In this document: positions 57,052-64,000 of the stretch, piece after piece
Layout: each line of letters starts with the position of its first letter
How positions within the stretch are numbered: the first letter of the stretch is position 1
Assembly: GCF_014205155.1 (NCBI RefSeq)
Contig: NZ_JACHMX010000001.1
Coordinates: forward strand, 7,502,001-7,566,000
DNA: 64,000 nt
Direction: 5' to 3'
From: Amycolatopsis umgeniensis
GTDB lineage: Bacteria > Actinomycetota > Actinomycetes > Mycobacteriales > Pseudonocardiaceae
Notes under the pieces: model-generated
What the model saw: only the letters and a program-made list of their open reading frames with translations
What the model was told of the DNA's origin: nothing
Database searches by the model: none
Made by a program: the position numbers and the translations under genes

Positions 57052-57444
57052 GTGGACGACTTGATCGCCTTTCTCGCCGCGCGTGTGGGGCAACGCCAGG
57101 CGTTGATCATGCAGGCGGTCAAGAAAACCGAGATCAGCGAATCGCTCAATCGTGGTGAGACCAAGGTCGTCATCGAAAAGAAGATCCGTTCGATGAACGA
57201 CATCGAGCTCGACGTGGTCAATCAGATGATCAACGAGATCGAGGCGACCCGCAGGCTCCTGCAGGCGCACCGCACCACGGTTTCGGAGAAGGTCCCGGGA
57301 TTCCCCCTGTACGGCAACGAGTACTGGTGCGAGACGTGCAACGTGCCCGCCGACGAGGCCGGGACGAACTGGTGCCTGACCCTGCGGCTGCTGGCCCTGC
57401 CGCACGCCGACCACGCCGACTACAGCGAGCGCTGGCGTCCCTGA
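57052..57444 (+). CDS. DUF6221-like small protein
   Basis: A 130-residue cytoplasmic protein beginning MDDLIAFLAAR and ending HADHADYSERWRP, both typical of the actinomycete DUF6221 family. Two closely spaced Cys (WCETCNVPADEAGTNWC) may bind metal. Function unknown. GTG start with AAGGAG upstream. Independent gene with its own upstream region. Confidence 0.8.
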   Translation: MDDLIAFLAARVGQRQALIMQAVKKTEISESLNRGETKVVIEKKIRSMNDIELDVVNQMINEIEATRRLLQAHRTTVSEKVPGFPLYGNEYWCETCNVPADEAGTNWCLTLRLLALPHADHADYSERWRP

Positions 57445-57484
57445 GCGGGGAATGCCCGCCGGGTCCGGACGCGTTGATCCCGGA

Positions 57485-58492
57485 GTGATCACGCTTTCGG
57501 TACTGGACCGGTCCCCGACCCGCCGCGGTGGCGACGCGCCCCGCGCGTTGCGCGACACGGTCGCCTTCGCCCGGGACATCGAAGCGCTGGGCTACCACCG
57601 GTTCTGGGTCTCCGAGCATCACAGCGTGCCCGGTGTCGCCGGTTCGGCGCCGACGGTCCTGGCGGCCGCCGTCGCCTCGGCGACCGAACGGATCCGGGTC
57701 GGCACCGGCGGCGTGATGCTGCCGAACCACCGGCCGCTCGTGGTCGCGGAACAGTTCGGCGTCCTCGAATCGCTGTTCCCGGGCCGGATCGACATGGGGC
57801 TCGGCCGGTCGGTCGGGTTCACCGGCGGGGTTCGCCAGGCGCTCGGGCACGAGAAGGACGACGCCGACCGCTTCGGCGACCAGGTCCGGGAACTGCTGGG
57901 CTTCCTGGCGGGTGACCAGACGGCGTTTCCGGGTGTGCACGCCATTCCCGCGGAGGGTTTGAGCGTGCCCGCGTTCCTGCTGGCCACCGGTGCCGGGGCG
58001 CGGCTGGCCGCGGAACTGGGGCTGCCGCTGGTGATCGCGCCGGTCCGGGGTGAAGGACCGCTGCTCGAAGCCATCGAGGGTTACCGCTCCGGCTTCCGAC
58101 CTTCCGCGCAGGCTTCACGGCCGTACGTCGTGGTGTCCACGGCGATCGCGGTCGCCGAGACGGCCGAACGCGCCCGGCGGCTGCTGATCCCCGAAGCGTG
58201 GTCGACGGTCTACTCGCGGGCACACGGTGTGTTCCCGCCGCTGTCGCCGGTGGAGGAGATCCTCGCCGGATCACTGTCCGAACGGGACCAGGAGCGGTTG
58301 GACCGGGCGCTCGACGGTCAGATCGCCGGCACCCCGGACGAGGTGGGCGACCGGCTCGCCGCTCTCGTCGCCACCACCGGCGCCGACGAGATCCTCGTGA
58401 CCACCAGTACTTTCGACCAGGCTGAGCGACTGGATTCCTATCGAGGACTGGCCGAGGTCGCCGGGCTGAGGAACCTCGCCGCGGTGTCGTGA
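57485..58492 (+). CDS. luciferase-like monooxygenase (LLM flavin-dependent oxidoreductase, MsnO8 type)
   Basis: A protein of about 335 residues with the N-terminal LSVLDRSPTRRG and GYHRFWVSEHHSVPGVAGSAP signature and GRIDMGLGRSVGFTGG typical of the LLM family, which uses reduced flavin for oxygenation. Start GTG 57485 preferred as the family starts near this point; ATG 57452 is an alternative. Ends in a palindrome-separated convergent arrangement with the PucR gene. Confidence 0.87.
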   Translation: MITLSVLDRSPTRRGGDAPRALRDTVAFARDIEALGYHRFWVSEHHSVPGVAGSAPTVLAAAVASATERIRVGTGGVMLPNHRPLVVAEQFGVLESLFPGRIDMGLGRSVGFTGGVRQALGHEKDDADRFGDQVRELLGFLAGDQTAFPGVHAIPAEGLSVPAFLLATGAGARLAAELGLPLVIAPVRGEGPLLEAIEGYRSGFRPSAQASRPYVVVSTAIAVAETAERARRLLIPEAWSTVYSRAHGVFPPLSPVEEILAGSLSERDQERLDRALDGQIAGTPDEVGDRLAALVATTGADEILVTTSTFDQAERLDSYRGLAEVAGLRNLAAVS

Positions 58493-58500
58493 GGCGTACA

Positions 58501-58526
58501 ACCGCATCCAGAGGACTAAACGCGGT
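58501..58526. terminator. palindrome with AGGA loop between convergent genes
   Basis: ACCGCATCCAG and CTAAACGCGGT (mostly complementary) around AGGA, directly abutting the PucR gene stop (58527). Same family as 20765, 45556 and 45709. Confidence 0.7.
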
Positions 58527-60128
58527 CTAGAGGCGCAAGAGAAGCTGGGTGAGGATGCGCTGCGCGGGGTCGTCCAGGTCGATCCCGGACACCTCGCCGG
58601 CGCGCCGCACCCGGTACCGCACCGTGTTCGGATGGATGTTCAGCTCGCGCGCCGCCTGCCGGACATCGCCGAAAGCGTCGAGGTACGCCAGCACCGCGGG
58701 GACCAGGATCCCGCCGTGCTCGGCGTCGTGCGCGATCAGGTCGGCCAGCCGAGGGTCGCGGATCCTCGGCTGCTCGCCGAGGAAGGCGAGCACTTCCGAG
58801 AGCAGGACCTCGGCGCGGACGTCGGCCAGCGACGCGACGTCCGCCGTCCCGTGCCCGCGCGCCATCGCCGCCAGGACACGGTCCGCGTCACCCCGTGAAG
58901 CCGCCGCCTCGGAGAGATGGGGCACGACACCGCCCAGCGCGGCGCGCACCCGGACGTCGAGATGCCGTTGCGCGGTACCGACGATTTCCTTGGCCAGCGC
59001 CAGGATCCGCGTCTCGGCGTGTTCGGGGAGGTCGGGGAGGAGCGCGTAGACGCGGCCGCCGATCACGCTCACCAGCGCGCTCCGCCGGTACGCGGCGGTG
59101 TGCACGGTGATCAGGTGCACCAGTTCGGCGCGGCGCAGTTGCCGGTCGGTCGCCGCGCGGTCGCGGGGGAGCGAGAACCCCAGCACCACGGCCGGTTTCC
59201 CGGGATCCGCGCCGATGTCATCGGCGACGGACTCGACGTCGAGACGGCCTTCGAGCAGCCCTGCCAGGAGGTCTTCGCGCAGCCGGAGTTCCGGGCTGGG
59301 CAGTGTCCGGTGCCGGATCAGCTGCGGTGCGAGCGCCCGGCTCGCCCCGAGCAACGCGATTTCCGCGCTTTCGGTGAGCGGATGCGTGCCTTCCTGTACC
59401 CAGATCGTGCCCAGCGCCTGCGATCCGGCGTGGATCCCGGCCGCGATCCGCCGCCGGATGCCGAGATCGGGCCGCTCGTCGATGCGGACGATGCCTTCCC
59501 CGGCGCGAAGCCGCTGGTAAACGCCCCACTCGCGAAGCATGGCGAGGTACCGCTCCGGGCCTTCGCGGCCGAGGATCGAGAGCCTGCGCAGTTCGTCGAC
59601 CTCGTCACCCGCCCGCGAATAGGCCAACACGCGGCTCGCCGTGTCTTCGATGCTGACCAGGCCGCCGGTCAAGGTCGCGATGGTCTGCGCGAGCGAGAAC
59701 AGATCGCCCAGCACCTCGCCGCTGTCCGCTTCACCGCCCGCGCGGGCCGCGTCCACGACACCCCTGGCCAGTGCCTCGACCTGCTCCCAGCGCGCCTCGT
59801 GGCCGACCTCGATGAGCGCGATCCCCGCGTCGGTCGCGACGTTCACGACCGCCGAGCCGTTCTTGACCGCCACGGCGGCCGCGCCGGAGCGTCCCGCCGC
59901 CCGGATCGCCCCCGCGGCCGACCGTCCGCGGGCTCCGATCACCAGGACGAGGTCACCCGGATGGGCGTCCGGCGGGTCCTCCGGATCGTGGATGACGACG
60001 TCCGCCACCTCGACGCCGAGCCCGCTCGGTGCCGCGAGCACCCTGACCAGCGGTTCCCCGAGGGTGGCGAGGACGTGCCGCAGCGAAGCGCCGAGCACTC
60101 TGGCTGTCGGTTCCGTAGTCGTGGTCAT
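58527..60128 (-). CDS. pruR: PucR-family regulator of proline catabolism
   Basis: A 533-residue PucR/CdaR regulator: N-terminal sensor, central GAF-like part (ISIEDTASRVLAYS region), and C-terminal HTH (GDVRQAARELNIHPNTVRYRVRRAGEVSGIDLDDPAQRILTQLLLRL). Divergent to pruA and proline dehydrogenase. ATG 60128 chosen because the frame upstream would run through two TCGGACAAG repeats that look like operators. Probably activates pruAB in presence of proline. Confidence 0.85.
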   Translation of the reverse strand: MTTTTEPTARVLGASLRHVLATLGEPLVRVLAAPSGLGVEVADVVIHDPEDPPDAHPGDLVLVIGARGRSAAGAIRAAGRSGAAAVAVKNGSAVVNVATDAGIALIEVGHEARWEQVEALARGVVDAARAGGEADSGEVLGDLFSLAQTIATLTGGLVSIEDTASRVLAYSRAGDEVDELRRLSILGREGPERYLAMLREWGVYQRLRAGEGIVRIDERPDLGIRRRIAAGIHAGSQALGTIWVQEGTHPLTESAEIALLGASRALAPQLIRHRTLPSPELRLREDLLAGLLEGRLDVESVADDIGADPGKPAVVLGFSLPRDRAATDRQLRRAELVHLITVHTAAYRRSALVSVIGGRVYALLPDLPEHAETRILALAKEIVGTAQRHLDVRVRAALGGVVPHLSEAAASRGDADRVLAAMARGHGTADVASLADVRAEVLLSEVLAFLGEQPRIRDPRLADLIAHDAEHGGILVPAVLAYLDAFGDVRQAARELNIHPNTVRYRVRRAGEVSGIDLDDPAQRILTQLLLRL

Positions 60129-60144
60129 CACCGGATTAAGCCGA

Positions 60145-60185
60145 TCGGACAAGACGGTCACCCTGATTCTAGCCAGTCGGACAAG
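60145..60185. promoter_or_regulatory. direct repeat TCGGACAAG x2, candidate PruR sites
   Basis: TCGGACAAG at 60145-60153 and 60177-60185, 32 bases apart (about three helical turns), in the divergent spacer upstream of pruA. Phase suits cooperative binding on one DNA face. Confidence 0.6.
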
Positions 60186-60257
60186 CCGCGGCGGAGTCGT
60201 CCGGTCTACCGTTCGGGGTGAGACCTCTACCCGGCGAAGTGAAGTCAGGAGCAGTCA

Positions 60258-61886
60258 GTGGACGCCGTGACCCAGACCCCCGCCCCGAAGAACGAGCCGG
60301 TGCTGAACTACGCACCGGGCAGCGCGGAGCGCGCTGAACTCGAGGGCGCGCTCAAGTCGCTGGGCGGCGCCGACCCCGTCGACATCACCGCGACGATCGG
60401 TGGTGTGCAGCGCAAGGGCGGCGGCGAGAAGATCGAGGTCGTCCAGCCGCACAACCACAAGGCGGTGCTGGGCGTCATCCACAGCGCGACCGCGCAGGAC
60501 ACGCACGACGCGATCGCCGCGGCCAAGGCCGCCGCCCCCGGCTGGCGCGCGCTGTCCTACGACGACCGCGCCGCGATCATCCTGCGTGCCGCCGACCTGC
60601 TGGCCGGCCCGTGGCGTGCCCGGATGAACGCCGCCACCATGCTCGGCCAATCGAAGACCGCCTTCCAGGCCGAGATCGACTCCGCCTGCGAGCTGATCGA
60701 CTTCTGGCGCTTCAACGTCGCCTTCGGCCGTCAGATCCTCGCCGAGCAGCCGGTCAGCTCGCCCGGTATCTGGAACCGGATGGAGCACCGCCCGCTCGAG
60801 GGCTTCGTGTACGCCATCACCCCGTTCAACTTCACCGCGATCGCCGGCAACCTGCCGACCGCGCCCGCGCTGATGGGCAACGTCGTGCTGTGGAAGCCGT
60901 CGCCGTCGCAGAGCTTCGCCGCGCACCTGCTGATGCGGCTGCTCGAAGAGGCCGGTATGCCGCCGGGCGTGATCAACCTGCTGCCGGGACACGGTAAGGC
61001 CATCTCCGACGTGGCACTGACCCACCGCGACCTGGCCGGGATCCACTTCACCGGTTCCACCGCGACCTTCCAGCACCTGTGGGGCACCGTCGGCGCCAAC
61101 ATCGCCGGCTACCGCACGTACCCGCGTCTGGTCGGCGAGACCGGCGGCAAGGACTTCGTGCTCGCGCACTCTTCGGCCGACGTCGACATCCTGCGCACCG
61201 CGCTGGTCCGCGGCGCCTTCGAGTACCAGGGCCAGAAGTGCTCGGCCGCGTCCCGTGCCTACGTCCCGCGCTCGCTCTGGGCGAGCCTGAAGGACGGCCT
61301 GATCGCCGAGACCGAGGCCATCACCTACGGCGACGTCAACGATCTGGGCAACTTCGGTGGCGCCGTGATCGACCGCCGCGCCTTCGACAAGCACGCCGCC
61401 GTGCTGAAGAGCGCCGCTGAAGACGCCGAGGTCGAGGTCATCGCCGGTGGCACCGCGGACGACAGCGTCGGCTACTTCGTGCGCCCGACGATCCTCGTCT
61501 CGGACAACCCGGAGCACGAGATCTTCCGCACCGAGTACTTCGGCCCGATCCTCTCGCTCCACGTTTACGAGGACGAAGACTTCGACAAGGTGCTGAAGCT
61601 GGTCGACGAGACCGCCGACTACGCGCTCACCGGCGCGGTCATCGCCAACGACCGCACCGCCGTCGCGAAGGCGTCCGAGGCGCTGCGCTTCGCCGCCGGC
61701 AACTTCTACGTCAACGACAAGCCGACCGGCGCCGTCGTCGGCCAGCAGCCGTTCGGCGGCGCCCGCGCGTCGGGCACCAACGACAAGGCCGGTTCGGTGC
61801 TCAACCTGCTCCGCTGGACGAGCCCGCGCTCGATCAAGGAGACGTTCGTAGCACCCACCAGCGTCCGTTACCCCCACCAGGGCTGA
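60258..61886 (+). CDS. pruA: L-glutamate gamma-semialdehyde dehydrogenase (P5C dehydrogenase)
   Basis: A 542-residue aldehyde dehydrogenase of the P5CDH group, oxidising glutamate semialdehyde to glutamate. Features: ITPFNFTAIAGNLPTAPALMGN, catalytic Glu in GETGGKDFV, catalytic Cys in FEYQGQKCSAASRAY, and the C-terminal FGGARASGTNDKAGS. GTG start with AGGAG ten bases upstream. Followed by the proline dehydrogenase gene after 17 bases. Confidence 0.95.
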   Translation: MDAVTQTPAPKNEPVLNYAPGSAERAELEGALKSLGGADPVDITATIGGVQRKGGGEKIEVVQPHNHKAVLGVIHSATAQDTHDAIAAAKAAAPGWRALSYDDRAAIILRAADLLAGPWRARMNAATMLGQSKTAFQAEIDSACELIDFWRFNVAFGRQILAEQPVSSPGIWNRMEHRPLEGFVYAITPFNFTAIAGNLPTAPALMGNVVLWKPSPSQSFAAHLLMRLLEEAGMPPGVINLLPGHGKAISDVALTHRDLAGIHFTGSTATFQHLWGTVGANIAGYRTYPRLVGETGGKDFVLAHSSADVDILRTALVRGAFEYQGQKCSAASRAYVPRSLWASLKDGLIAETEAITYGDVNDLGNFGGAVIDRRAFDKHAAVLKSAAEDAEVEVIAGGTADDSVGYFVRPTILVSDNPEHEIFRTEYFGPILSLHVYEDEDFDKVLKLVDETADYALTGAVIANDRTAVAKASEALRFAAGNFYVNDKPTGAVVGQQPFGGARASGTNDKAGSVLNLLRWTSPRSIKETFVAPTSVRYPHQG

Positions 61887-61903
61887 GATCCCAGGAGTCC
61901 GTG

Positions 61904-62833
61904 ATGTTGCGTGCCCCGTTGCTCGCCGCCGCCCGATCCCGGCGGATGCGCAAGCTGGTCGAGGTCGTCCCCGCCACCCGATCGGTGGTGAGCCGGTTCG
62001 TCGCCGGCTCGGGGACTCCCGACGCCGCCCGGGTGGTCCGCGAACTGGCCGACGACGGCCTCCGCGTCACCCTCGACCACCTCGGTGAGGACACCACCGA
62101 CGCCGAGCAGGCCGCGACGACCGTCCGCGCCTACGAGGAACTGCTGTCCGCGCTGGCGGCCGACGGCCTCGCGTTCGGCGCGGACGTTTCGGTGAAGCTG
62201 TCCGCGGTCGGCCAGTTCCTGCCCGCCGACGGTGAGAAGGTCGCGCTCGAGAACGCCCGCAAGATCTGCGCGGCGGCCGAAGCGGTCGGTGCCACGGTCA
62301 CCCTCGACATGGAGGACCACACCACCACCGACTCGACGCTCGGCATCCTGCGGGAGCTGCGCACCGAGTACCCGTGGGTGGGCGCGGTGCTGCAGGCCTA
62401 TCTGCGGCGGACCGAACAGGACTGCCGCGACCTCTCCGGCGAGGGCTCCCGCGTCCGGCTGTGCAAGGGCGCCTACGCCGAACCCGAAGAGGTCGCGTTC
62501 CAGGACAAGTCCGAAGTGGACAGGTCCTACGTGCGCTGCCTGAAGATCCTCATGCAGGGCAAGGGTTATCCGATGGTCGCCTCGCACGACCCCCGGATGA
62601 TCGCGATCGCCGAGAAGCTCGCCATGGAGGCGGACCGCAAGGCGGACGACCACGAATTCCAGATGCTGTACGGGATCCGTCCCGAAGAGCAGCGCCGGAT
62701 CGCGGGCGACGGCAAGACGATGCGCGTCTACGTCCCCTACGGCGACGAATGGTACGGCTATTTCATGCGCAGGCTGGCGGAACGCCCGGCGAACCTGGCG
62801 TTCTTCCTGCGCGGACTCGCCACCCGGGGCTGA
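61904..62833 (+). CDS. pruB: proline dehydrogenase
   Basis: A 309-residue FAD enzyme oxidising proline to P5C. Landmarks DVSVKLSAVGQFLP, DMEDHTTTDST, LQAYLRRTEQDC, VRLCKGAYAEPEEVAF, and ASHDPRMIAI typical of the monofunctional family. ATG 61904 six bases after AGGAG. Together with pruA converts proline to glutamate. Terminated by a strong hairpin at 62869-62909. Confidence 0.95.
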   Translation: MLRAPLLAAARSRRMRKLVEVVPATRSVVSRFVAGSGTPDAARVVRELADDGLRVTLDHLGEDTTDAEQAATTVRAYEELLSALAADGLAFGADVSVKLSAVGQFLPADGEKVALENARKICAAAEAVGATVTLDMEDHTTTDSTLGILRELRTEYPWVGAVLQAYLRRTEQDCRDLSGEGSRVRLCKGAYAEPEEVAFQDKSEVDRSYVRCLKILMQGKGYPMVASHDPRMIAIAEKLAMEADRKADDHEFQMLYGIRPEEQRRIAGDGKTMRVYVPYGDEWYGYFMRRLAERPANLAFFLRGLATRG

Positions 62834-62868
62834 CCCGGTCCCTGGTGGCACGGTTCCGCTGAAGTACA

Positions 62869-62909
62869 AAGGGGCCCTTCGAGACGAAATCCGTCTCGAA
62901 GGGCCCCTT
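62869..62909. terminator. 18-bp perfect hairpin between convergent proline dehydrogenase and thioredoxin genes
   Basis: Arms 62869-62886 and 62892-62909 with loop AAATC; read with a 7-nt loop the core is GAGAC-N7-GTCTC, echoing the window palindrome family. Confidence 0.9.
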
Positions 62910-62917
62910 CTTCAGGC

Positions 62918-63274
62918 TCAGGCTTCTTGGGCCTCTTCCTTGAGCTTGTCCATGTCGATGTCGCGCGCCTGCTGGATCAGGTCTTCGAGCGTCTTCTCCG
63001 GGAGAGCGCCGGGCTGCGCGTAGATGACCGTCTTGTCGCGGATCACCGCGAGCGTGGGGATCGAGCGCACGTCGAAGGCGGCGGCCAGCTGCTGCTCGGC
63101 CTCGGTGTCGACACTCGCGAAGACGATGTCGTCGTGGTTGCCCGACACCTTCTCGTAGGTCGGCGCGAACTGGCGGCACGGCATGCACCAGCCCGCCCAG
63201 AAGTCGATGATCACGAAGTCGTTCTCGGATACGACCTGGTCGAAGTTGGCGGCGGTCAGCTCCACAGTGCTCAT
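62918..63274 (-). CDS. trxA: thioredoxin with WCMPC active site
   Basis: A 118-residue thioredoxin fold: DFWAGWCMPCRQFAPTYEKV with active Cys30 and Cys33, and cis-Pro in SIPTLAVI. The usual CGPC is CMPC, which should shift redox potential. ATG 63274 preferred. A C-terminal acidic/lysine tail of 15 residues is longer than in E. coli thioredoxin. Converges with proline dehydrogenase. Confidence 0.92.
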   Translation of the reverse strand: MSTVELTAANFDQVVSENDFVIIDFWAGWCMPCRQFAPTYEKVSGNHDDIVFASVDTEAEQQLAAAFDVRSIPTLAVIRDKTVIYAQPGALPEKTLEDLIQQARDIDMDKLKEEAQEA

Positions 63275-63368
63275 GTCCGGGTAACGATCCGGGCGGGACG
63301 CACATTCCCGTGATTGCGCGTAGCGTCGTCGTCGGAGCAACCCAGGAGAGCTTTCGCAGGAGGCGCGC

Positions 63369-63611
63369 ATGGCCGACGGGGACATCCTCAGCCGGATCGA
63401 CGAACTGGTCAGCGAGGAGCACGAACTCCGCTCGCGGGCGATCGGCGCCGGGCTGAGCTCGGACGACCGGGCCCGGCTCGCCGGGGTGGAGCAGCAGCTC
63501 GACCAGTGCTGGGACCTGCTGCGCCAGCGGCGGGCGCGCGTCGAATTCGACGAAGACCCGGACGGGGCCGCGGTGCGGCCGATCTCCGAAGTGGAGTCCT
63601 ACCGGCAGTAG
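63369..63611 (+). CDS. DUF2630 family small protein
   Basis: An 80-residue acidic helical protein (SRIDELVSEEHELRSR...LAGVEQQLDQCWDLLRQRRARVEFDEDPDGA) matching DUF2630, widespread in actinobacteria, function unknown. ATG with GGAGG seven bases upstream. Own short transcription unit divergent from thioredoxin. Confidence 0.9.
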   Translation: MADGDILSRIDELVSEEHELRSRAIGAGLSSDDRARLAGVEQQLDQCWDLLRQRRARVEFDEDPDGAAVRPISEVESYRQ

Positions 63612-63639
63612 CTCACGCCGGGCCACGGCACCGAACTCA

Positions 63640-63700
63640 CGTGATCAGACCCGGATCTCGCGTGATTGGAGACGGATCTCGCGTGATCAGAGGCGTGCGG
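63640..63700. repeat. tandem 21-nt repeats of the GTGATCAGA family
   Basis: CGTGATCAGACCCGGATCTCG and CGTGATTGGAGACGGATCTCG follow head to tail and a third partial unit CGTGATCAGAGGCG begins at 63682. Relatives at 17945 and 37220. Between convergent DUF2630 and the hydrolase. Confidence 0.8.
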
Positions 63701-63717
63701 CATCCCGTCACACGAGT

Positions 63718-64000
63718 TCACGCCGGGCAGAGTGTCCCGTCGACGGGGATCTTCCCGTCGATCAGGAAGGCCCGCGTCGCGTCGGTGACGCAGGGGGAGA
63801 GGCTCAGCGCGCCGTGCCCGGCACCTTGCCAGGTGATCGTGACCGCGCTCGGCATCTGGTCGGCGGCCCGGCCGGTGCCCTGTTCCGGGGTGACCGGGTC
63901 GGTCGCGGTGCCCGCGACGAGGATCGGCGGGGCGCCGGGGGCACCCGCGGGCGGAAGCGGTTCGCGGCGCACGGGCCACGGGCTGCACCACGCCAGTTGC
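63718..64000 (-). CDS. secreted TAP-like alpha/beta hydrolase, C-terminal part
   Basis: Only the last 93 codons are in the window; the start lies beyond base 64000. PPILVAGTATDPVTPEQGTGRAADQ with the catalytic Asp, WQGAGHGALSLSPCV with the catalytic His and a C-terminal ...GTLCPA with Cys indicate the TAP-like C-terminal domain of tripeptidyl aminopeptidase-type, probably secreted, hydrolases. Confidence 0.85.
   Translation of the reverse strand, partial: QLAWCSPWPVRREPLPPAGAPGAPPILVAGTATDPVTPEQGTGRAADQMPSAVTITWQGAGHGALSLSPCVTDATRAFLIDGKIPVDGTLCPA

Noticed and set aside
63661..63991. 130-codon minus frame over the tandem repeats
   Set aside because: Out-of-frame shadow of the TAP-like hydrolase and of the repeats; the true frame ends at 63718 with catalytic His and Cys residues.

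Overview
The window is about 70% GC, dense and gene-rich, with GTG starts and many 4-bp ATGA/GTGA gene overlaps. Gene families (PucR regulators, DUF3000, DUF6221, DUF2630, coproporphyrin-type heme genes, a BlaC-like beta-lactamase, TIGR04222 membrane proteins) point to an actinomycete of the Pseudonocardiales, most like Amycolatopsis. This is a family- and style-based inference; no search was run. There are no tRNA, rRNA, CRISPR, phage or IS genes that I can see. The genes read as chromosomal.

Layout. 1-4242 (minus): a choline-to-glycine-betaine operon (betaine aldehyde dehydrogenase, APC permease, choline oxidase-like flavoenzyme cut by the window edge). 4459-8994: dxs, a low-GC3 mini HTH gene bracketed by two 47-nt palindromes, a Tat-exported DJ-1/PfpI protein, and a TetR/SDR divergent pair with two matching operators. 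8991-15934 (minus): a five-gene operon (SSS symporter, ureohydrolase, TPP-dependent decarboxylase, aldehyde dehydrogenase, NCS1 permease) that fits the arginine transaminase (2-ketoarginine to 4-guanidinobutyrate to GABA plus urea) route, with a divergent PucR regulator. 18111-22602: two-component system, aldo/keto reductase, secreted PHP protein, two tiny ORFs. 22841-26187: fadAB. 26373-28129: class A beta-lactamase and a VanY-like peptidase. 28271-36363 (minus): allophanate hydrolase, urea/guanidine carboxylase, both carboxyguanidine deiminase-type subunits and an APC permease, i.e. a guanidine-assimilation operon, with a divergent TetR gene.

37360-44196 holds conserved actinobacterial core genes: RNase D, an orphan LuxR-type response regulator, DUF3000, hemE, hemY(hemG), hemQ, followed by a CoA transferase. 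45725-49522 (minus) is the most interesting locus: three TIGR04222-type membrane proteins, two of them ending in Gly/Ser/Cys tails, overlapping a DUF692/MNIO oxidative enzyme and a small partner protein. This looks like a ribosomally made, post-translationally modified system in which the Cys tails of membrane proteins are the substrate. msrB, a PknB-like kinase, a TVP38 protein, a GNAT enzyme, a LigD-type polymerase, an MFS/MarR pair, DUF6221, a luciferase-like enzyme, and the proline catabolic genes (PucR regulator, pruA, proline dehydrogenase) follow, then thioredoxin, DUF2630 and the end of an alpha/beta hydrolase.

Across the intergenic regions lie several repeat families: a recurrent palindrome of about 20-nt arms around an exactly 7-nt loop (often GGGAC-N7-GTCCC); a shorter palindrome with an AGGA/TCCT centre at the 3' ends of convergent genes; and GTGATCAGA-type repeats. 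Metabolically the window is rich in nitrogen scavenging (choline, arginine, guanidine/urea, proline), and the ureohydrolase product urea could feed the allophanate hydrolase operon.
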